From Cokeromyces recurvatus (Eukaryota > Mucoromycota > Mucoromycetes > Mucorales > Mucoraceae), in the NCBI RefSeq assembly GCF_025118155.1, contig NW_026251417.1:124001-188000 (forward strand): a stretch of DNA of 64,000 nt, read 5' to 3'. This document shows positions 58,918 through 64,000 of this stretch, piece after piece. Below the pieces are notes generated by a model, which ran no database searches, was not told the DNA's origin, and saw nothing but the letters and a program-made list of their open reading frames with translations. Both the position numbers and the translations under genes were made by a program. The number at the start of each line of letters is the position of its first letter. Position 1 is the first letter of the stretch.

Positions 58918-59051
58918 CAAGACTTATTGTATTATATCCTTTCTCTCTTCCTTTTTTTTCTTCTTCTTCTTTCTTTTCAATTATATTCTTTCTTCTTCTT
59001 TATACCTCCTTTTATTTCGGTCTTTATCTTAATAAACTAAATTCAAGTTAT
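57001..59051. other. Bidirectional intergenic region RhoGAP / BEM1
   Basis: About 2 kb between divergent genes, with poly(A) of about 54 bases at 57022-57075 right upstream of the RhoGAP start and poly(T) of about 40 bases at 58878-58917 followed by CT-rich DNA upstream of BEM1. (ACAAATAA)-type repeats lie at 57218-57275. No gene seen. Confidence 0.6.
57022..57075. repeat. Poly(A) tract of about 54 bases
   Basis: The longest homopolymer in the window, starting 21 bases upstream of the RhoGAP ATG, so on the coding strand it is poly(T) in the 5' leader or promoter. Comparable tracts are at 22828-22867, 32489-32521, 47779-47817, 54047-54087 and 58878-58917. Confidence 0.85.
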
Positions 59052-60868
59052 ATGTTTTTACATAAAGAAAAAGCCAAACCACCACGAAGTTTACGATCAG
59101 CTCGACTCTCAGTTGTAAAAAATCAAATATCGACACCTATTGCTCAAACAACGATTGCCTCACCAAAAAAAGTCATAAAGTCATTATATGATTACCATGC
59201 ACAGAATCCATATGAACTCTCATTTACCCGAGGGGATTTTTTTTTAGTAACTGGACGTGAAAATGATCCGAATTATTATGAAGCCTTTAATCCGATCACA
59301 AATTCACGTGGAATAGTTCCCGTACATTATTTTCAGGTATTAGAGAAACATGAAAGAACCATGGCAACTACCTCTACTCCACGAAGAAAGGATCAAAATG
59401 AAGGTATTTTTTTTTCTTTTTCTTTTTCTTTTTTTTTTTTTTTTGTCAAGTATATTTTGTATACAAACATGTCCTCCTCTCTCTCCCTCCCCCCCTTTTT
59501 TTTTCTTTTTCTTTAGGACAAAAGAAACTCCAGCCACTTTATGGTATTGTTCTTTATGATTTTCAAGCAGAAAGACCAGATGAATTAGATGCAAAAGCAG
59601 GAGAAGCGATTATTATCATTGCACAATCCAATACTGAATGGTTTGTTGCAAAACCTATTGGTCGTTTAGGTGGACCAGGATTGATTCCTGTCTCCTTTGT
59701 CGATATACGAGATGCTACTACAGGACGTACTGTTACAACTGATATTTTACAAAAGACGACTACTACTACTACTACCGCTACCACCACCACCACTCTTCAT
59801 CCTTCTCCTCTATTTCCTAATATCCAAGAATGGAAAAAGCAAACACAAGGTTATGAAGCATCTAGTATTTCTTTAGGTCGATTTGAAAGGCCAATGGAAG
59901 ATATGGCAATGAGTGATCATTCTATCATTGATGATTATTTTTCGTTAAAAGAAGAAGAAATACGGGATCAATCGATTGTTATTTCAGCGTATGTAGACTC
60001 TTATATCTTGGAAGGTAATCAATATTGGTTTATTGTTTTTGGAAAATTAGCAAATGGAAAGTATAGAGTCCTTTATCGACTTTATGAAGGTATAATTCCA
60101 TCCTCTTCATCCTAAATAAACACTATTCAAGAATTTATTTATTTATTTTACATACATAGACTTTTATGATTTTCAAATTAATTTTTTACAAGAATTTCCT
60201 TCTGAAGCAGGAAAACTAGATAAACCTCGAATCTTACCTTACATGCCTGGTCCATTAAATACAGTCGATAACGAGATAACAGGTAAAGTATACATATATA
60301 CATACATACATACATACATATAAATATATACATATATATTATATCACAGTTCTTAATACATCTTTAAGCGGAACGAGCAAGAGATTTATCCAAATATTGT
60401 GAGGATCTCTTAAAATTACCAAAATATTTATCAGAAAGTACTTGGGTTCAAAGTCAATTATTTGGTATTCATGAAGGTGATATTGAAACTGATATTGATC
60501 CTGGGATTGGAAGATCGATTATAAGTGGTTATTACGGTGTAACATCTAATGATAATAGTAATAATAATAATATGACAACTACTACTGCAAGAAACAATCA
60601 TAATCTATCGTCTCCCACCACCACCACCACACCCATTCCAATCACAACAACAACGACTGTGAAAGTTAAGATTATATACAAGGATGAAATCTTTGCTATC
60701 AAAGTGCCCATACCAAATACTGTGGAATTTTTGAAAACCAAGATTTTCGATAGACTTGGGTTTGATGCTCAACTTCAATATAAATCGGGTGATTATTTAA
60801 CAGAATTAAATGCAGAGGCATTTGAAGAAGCTGCTAGATTAGGTAAATTGACTGTAGTTGCTTTCTAA
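59052..60868 (+). CDS. BEM1: Bem1/Scd2 polarity scaffold (SH3-SH3-PX-PB1)
   Basis: Scaffold that links activated Cdc42, its GEF (Cdc24/Scd1, via PB1) and PAK kinases at growth sites. Four exons: 59052-59403, 59517-60089, 60160-60282 and 60369-60868, all in phase. SH3-1: VIKSLYDYHAQNPYELSFTR through GIVPVHYFQVL. SH3-2: YGIVLYDFQAERPDELDAKA through GPGLIPVSFVDI. A Thr-rich linker follows. The PX region runs from VISAYVDSYILEGNQYWFIV through YRVLYRLYEDFYDFQINFLQ. A second Thr/Asn-rich linker leads to a C-terminal PB1-like domain (KVKIIYKDEIFAIKVPIPNT, ending AARLGKLTVVAF). Start chosen at MFLHKEKAK because the in-frame upstream part is poly(T)-encoded. All domains of fission-yeast Scd2 are present. 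Confidence 0.95.
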
Positions 60869-60991
60869 TGAAGTAGTGCATTCTATAATAGCTGTCCTCT
60901 ACCTTCCCTCTCTCACTTACATCTACAATGACATACATACATTACATAACATTATTATTATAGCTACTACTTATTCTAATATATAAGTTTA

Positions 60992-61038
<47 letters not shown>

Positions 61039-62488
61039 TTTTTTTTTTTTTTACTCATGTACACACACACAATTATTAAAATATATACATATTTATATGT
61101 TTTTGGAAGGTTACATGTGTAAATATATTCTTTTATAAAAAAGAAAGAGAAACTGTATCACAAGTGACGTAAAGGACATAAACCCAAGATTTCATTTATT
61201 TTTATATTAAGAAAAAAAAAAAAAAACTGAATGACCGTCAATGGATAGGGCATCCTTGTTTTTTTATTCTCTATTGTTTTGATATTACTGCTGAAACAAT
61301 ATTATTATCTCATTGTAAGGATCGCGCTCCCCCCCCCCTAGATGGACGGATCTTCAAGTTAGGAAATGTTTCAACCTACTACTACAGTTTACCTAATAAA
61401 AAAAATAATAAAACTTTAACTATGTTTGGATAAAATCACTAGCAGAGAAAGAGATCAATTGTCCTTAAAGCAAAGAAATAAACACTTGATTTATTTCATT
61501 CTATTTGATGTTATAATGTCTCTATTTTGTACTAGTTACAGACAATAACGCTATCTATGGATCTATATTGCATAGACCAGCTCTGACAAAATATCAAGGC
61601 TTGTTGATTTATTTACTTTTTATCATTCCATCTTGTCTTTCTTCTTTTGTTGAATCATAACAACATGAACTGACACTAAACAGTTTATTATTATTATTAT
61701 TTTTTTCAATTCCTTTCTTTATAACAAGGATACTGATTATCCTTTAAAGAATATACATGTATAATTTATCTGCATGCAAGATATTCTTTGTCTTATGCGT
61801 TAGTACTATGAAAAAAAAAAAAAAAGAAAAAGAAAAAAAAAAGGGCCGATAACTCTAGCTTTTATTCAAATATACTATTTAATATATGATGTTTCAAATA
61901 AATATACTTTTTATGGAAATTTATAATTATTATTAGTGAATATTTTTATTCATGCACTTTATTTTTTTTTTTTTTCCTATTACTATTAAAGCTTAATTAA
62001 CACGATACTTGCTACTTATCTGATTACAAGCAAAAGAAAGTCTACTCTATATGAGGACCTCCTCTTGATAAAAAAAAAACTCCAACTCTCTTTCAGGGAA
62101 ATCAAAATGATAATAACAATAAGAAGAAAAAGGCTTCAACAAGAACGCCCTTTTTTGTTTTTTTGCAGGAACTTCATATTTGTATCTAATTTTGATTGGA
62201 TAAGAAGAAGTCCGTTTATTATCGGGATAAGCTTCTAAAAATAAAATAGGAAATTACAGTACTACGAAGTTCATATACTGTTACTTTATTATTATAATAG
62301 AAGACACCACAACAGTCATTATCCAATATTCATATATGTAATGTAATTTAATTTTTATTTTTGTTTTTATTTTTCCTTTTTTTTTTTATTTTTTCTTTTC
62401 TTTTCTTTTCCTTTTTTCTTTCTTTTCCTTCCTCTTCTTCTTCTTTTATTATTATTATTATTATTATTATCATTTTATAAATATTACA
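60869..62488. other. Intergenic region BEM1 / RhoGDI
   Basis: About 1.6 kb. (ATT)n at 60991-61036, a C8 run at 61331-61338, poly(A)/(AAAAG) at 61811-61842, and a CT-rich tract with (ATT)n at 62350-62470 just upstream of the RhoGDI start, resembling a pyrimidine-rich promoter. No gene seen. Confidence 0.55.
60991..61036. repeat. (ATT)n microsatellite
   Basis: About 15 ATT units in the BEM1 3' region. Confidence 0.85.
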
Positions 62489-63597
62489 ATGACTGACCAT
62501 AACGAAAAAGATGACCTTTTGCCTACTCAAACTACTGGTTATAAGCCAGGAGAAAAGAAAAGTCTTCAAGAATACCAAAAGTTGGATGCTCAAGACGAGT
62601 CTTTAAACAAGTGGAAGGAGTCTCTTGGTTTAAATAAAGCTGCTATTCAATGTAATTTTTGTTAGTTTGTCCATTATATAAATATGTGTTAAACGTGTTC
62701 ACCTTTTTTTTTTTTTTGGAAAATGCATTTTAGCTGGTCCTGTGGATGATCCTCGTCGAGTAAGTATAAAAAAAAATATATTTGTGTATATAGAAAGAAA
62801 GGGAAGAATGAGTGGGCGGACGGACGGACGGACGGATGGGCGGATGGGCGGAAAACAAGAAGACTTTTTTTTTTTTTTTTTTTTTTCTATTCGATAAAAT
62901 ACTTAATCCTTGGTTTAATAGGTTGTTGTTGAATATATTGCTCTTGAAGTTGAAGGTCGTCCAGATGTTAGAGTTGATTTATCTACTCCCTGTAAGTTTC
63001 TTTACTTGTGTTTTCTTTCCAAAATTATAACAAAAAAGAAACTGACCTTCAAAAAAAAATTTTTTTTTTCATTCTCTGTAATAGCTGCTGTTCAGCAAGC
63101 AAAGAACACGCCTTTTACTATTAAGGAAGGTGTTGAATATCGTATGAAAGTCAAGTTCAGGTAAAAAAAAAAAAGAAGAAAAATGATTATGTTTATTTTA
63201 TTCTCTAATTCAATTTGTGATAGAGTTCAACATGATGTTGTTTCTGGTTTAAAATATTTACAAGTTGTTAAGAGAAAGGGTGTCAGAGGTAATACACATC
63301 TATTTTTTTTTATCGTGTCACGAAATTAACTTTATTGACATAGTCGATAAGACTGAAGAAATGATTGGCAGTTATGGTCCATCTGCTGAACCTTATGAAA
63401 AGAAATTCCAAATGGAAGAAGCTCCTTCTGGATTCTTTGTTCGAGATCACTATGAAGCAAAGGTATTTCTTCTATAAAGTGGTAGAGTTATAAACATGTA
63501 TCTTATTCATATTATTTTGTAGAGTAAATTTGTTGATGATGATGGTGTTACGCATATGGAATGGACTTGGTCCTTTGATATCAAGAAGGACTGGTAA
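62489..63597 (+). CDS. RDI1: Rho GDP-dissociation inhibitor
   Basis: Cytosolic chaperone that extracts prenylated Rho/Cdc42 from membranes and keeps it inactive. About six exons. The N-terminal regulatory arm MTDHNEKDDLLPTQTTGYKP and LQEYQKLDAQDESLNKWKES is followed by the immunoglobulin-like domain: VVEYIALEVEGRPDVRVDL, FTIKEGVEYRMKVKFRVQHD, VVSGLKYLQVVKRKGVRVDK, MIGSYGPSAEPYEKKF, EAPSGFFVRDHYEAKSKFVD and the invariant ending EWTWSFDIKKDW. Length (about 195 residues) is standard. The second intron lies in a (GGAC/GGATGGGC)n stretch. It is third in a set of Rho regulators. Confidence 0.96.
62812..62852. repeat. (GGAC)n/(GGATGGGC)n repeat in a RhoGDI intron
   Basis: A strikingly GC-rich and G-rich run in an otherwise AT-rich intron, with GG pairs every four bases that could form a two-layer G-quadruplex on the coding strand. 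Confidence 0.7.
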
Positions 63598-64000
63598 ACA
63601 CTACTTTTATAATTATATATAATAAGCTCTACTCTATCAAAAACAAAAAAAAAGGAAGAGTTACCAAGAATGAATACATACAAATTAAAACACACAAAAA
63701 ACAAAAAAAAAACAAAAAAAAAAAAGGTACGGGAAGCAGAGAGAGAGAGAGAGAGAGAAGGAGGGGCCTCTTCTTTCACTCACTCACTTACTCACTCACT
63801 CACTTACTCACTCACTCACTTACTCACTCACTCATTCTCTTTTCCTTCTTTATATAAACTCTTTAACATATTTACATGTATGTCGTAAAGTGTCCTTTTT
63901 TTTTATATACATATACGTTTGAAGTCGTCTTCTTTAAATGATAATAAAAAAAAATTGATTCTCTTTATTTTATTTACAACAACATGTAATAATATTATTT
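63598..64000. other. Terminal intergenic region with repeats
   Basis: RhoGDI 3' UTR and beyond: A-rich segment (63640-63726), (GA)n at 63737-63758, a (CTCACTCACTTA)n array at 63776-63835, then AT-rich DNA. No coding signal up to the window end. Confidence 0.5.
63776..63835. repeat. (CTCACTCACTTA)n minisatellite
   Basis: About five 12-base units downstream of RhoGDI, preceded by a (GA)n run. Confidence 0.8.

Overview
The window looks like nuclear DNA of an early-diverging filamentous fungus, most likely Mucoromycota (probably Mucorales). The reasons are very AT-rich intergenic DNA with dozens of poly(A)/poly(T) tracts and short microsatellites, short GT-AG introns of about 50-100 bases, compact gene spacing, and gene families typical of that lineage (N-myristoylatable Vps15, Bem1/Scd2, Mis12, a fungal ADAM protease, a MATA-type HMG-box factor). 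The genus cannot be fixed from sequence alone.

Layout. 0-5.7 kb: 3' end of a mitochondrial malonyl-CoA:ACP transacylase, the UV-damage endonuclease UVE1 (with very small exons), DPM3 and ribosomal protein eS17. 7.2-14.2 kb: a BTB-like protein facing a minus-strand run of an F-box/ZnF-UBP/DUSP protein, an unrecognised coiled-coil protein, a PR/SET-domain protein and FIS1. 15.2-21.6 kb: MIS12 convergent with VPS15; their stop codons overlap. 21.6-23 kb: spacer with a decayed TnpB/Fanzor-like relic. 23-32.5 kb: methylcrotonoyl-CoA carboxylase beta, COA5/PET191, BET3, a polytopic membrane protein, a serine carboxypeptidase and an intronless GT4 glycosyltransferase. 33.2-36.5 kb: an ADAM metalloprotease.

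36.5-51.3 kb is a gene desert. It holds one intronless HMG-box gene, an unrecognised ORF in a patch of far higher GC, a hairpin-forming inverted repeat and stretches of decayed coding sequence. I consider this the most unusual part of the window.

51.3-63.6 kb: a dual-specificity phosphatase, a membrane-anchored periplasmic-binding-protein-like protein, then three successive regulators of Rho/Cdc42 GTPases: a MyTH4-RhoGAP, a Bem1/Scd2 scaffold and a RhoGDI. The genes otherwise serve unrelated housekeeping roles (mitochondrial lipid synthesis and dynamics, DNA repair, glycosylation, kinetochore, vesicle traffic, leucine catabolism). I saw no rRNA, convincing tRNA, CRISPR array or intact transposon. 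Exon boundaries are read by eye from GT-AG sites and continuity of protein similarity.
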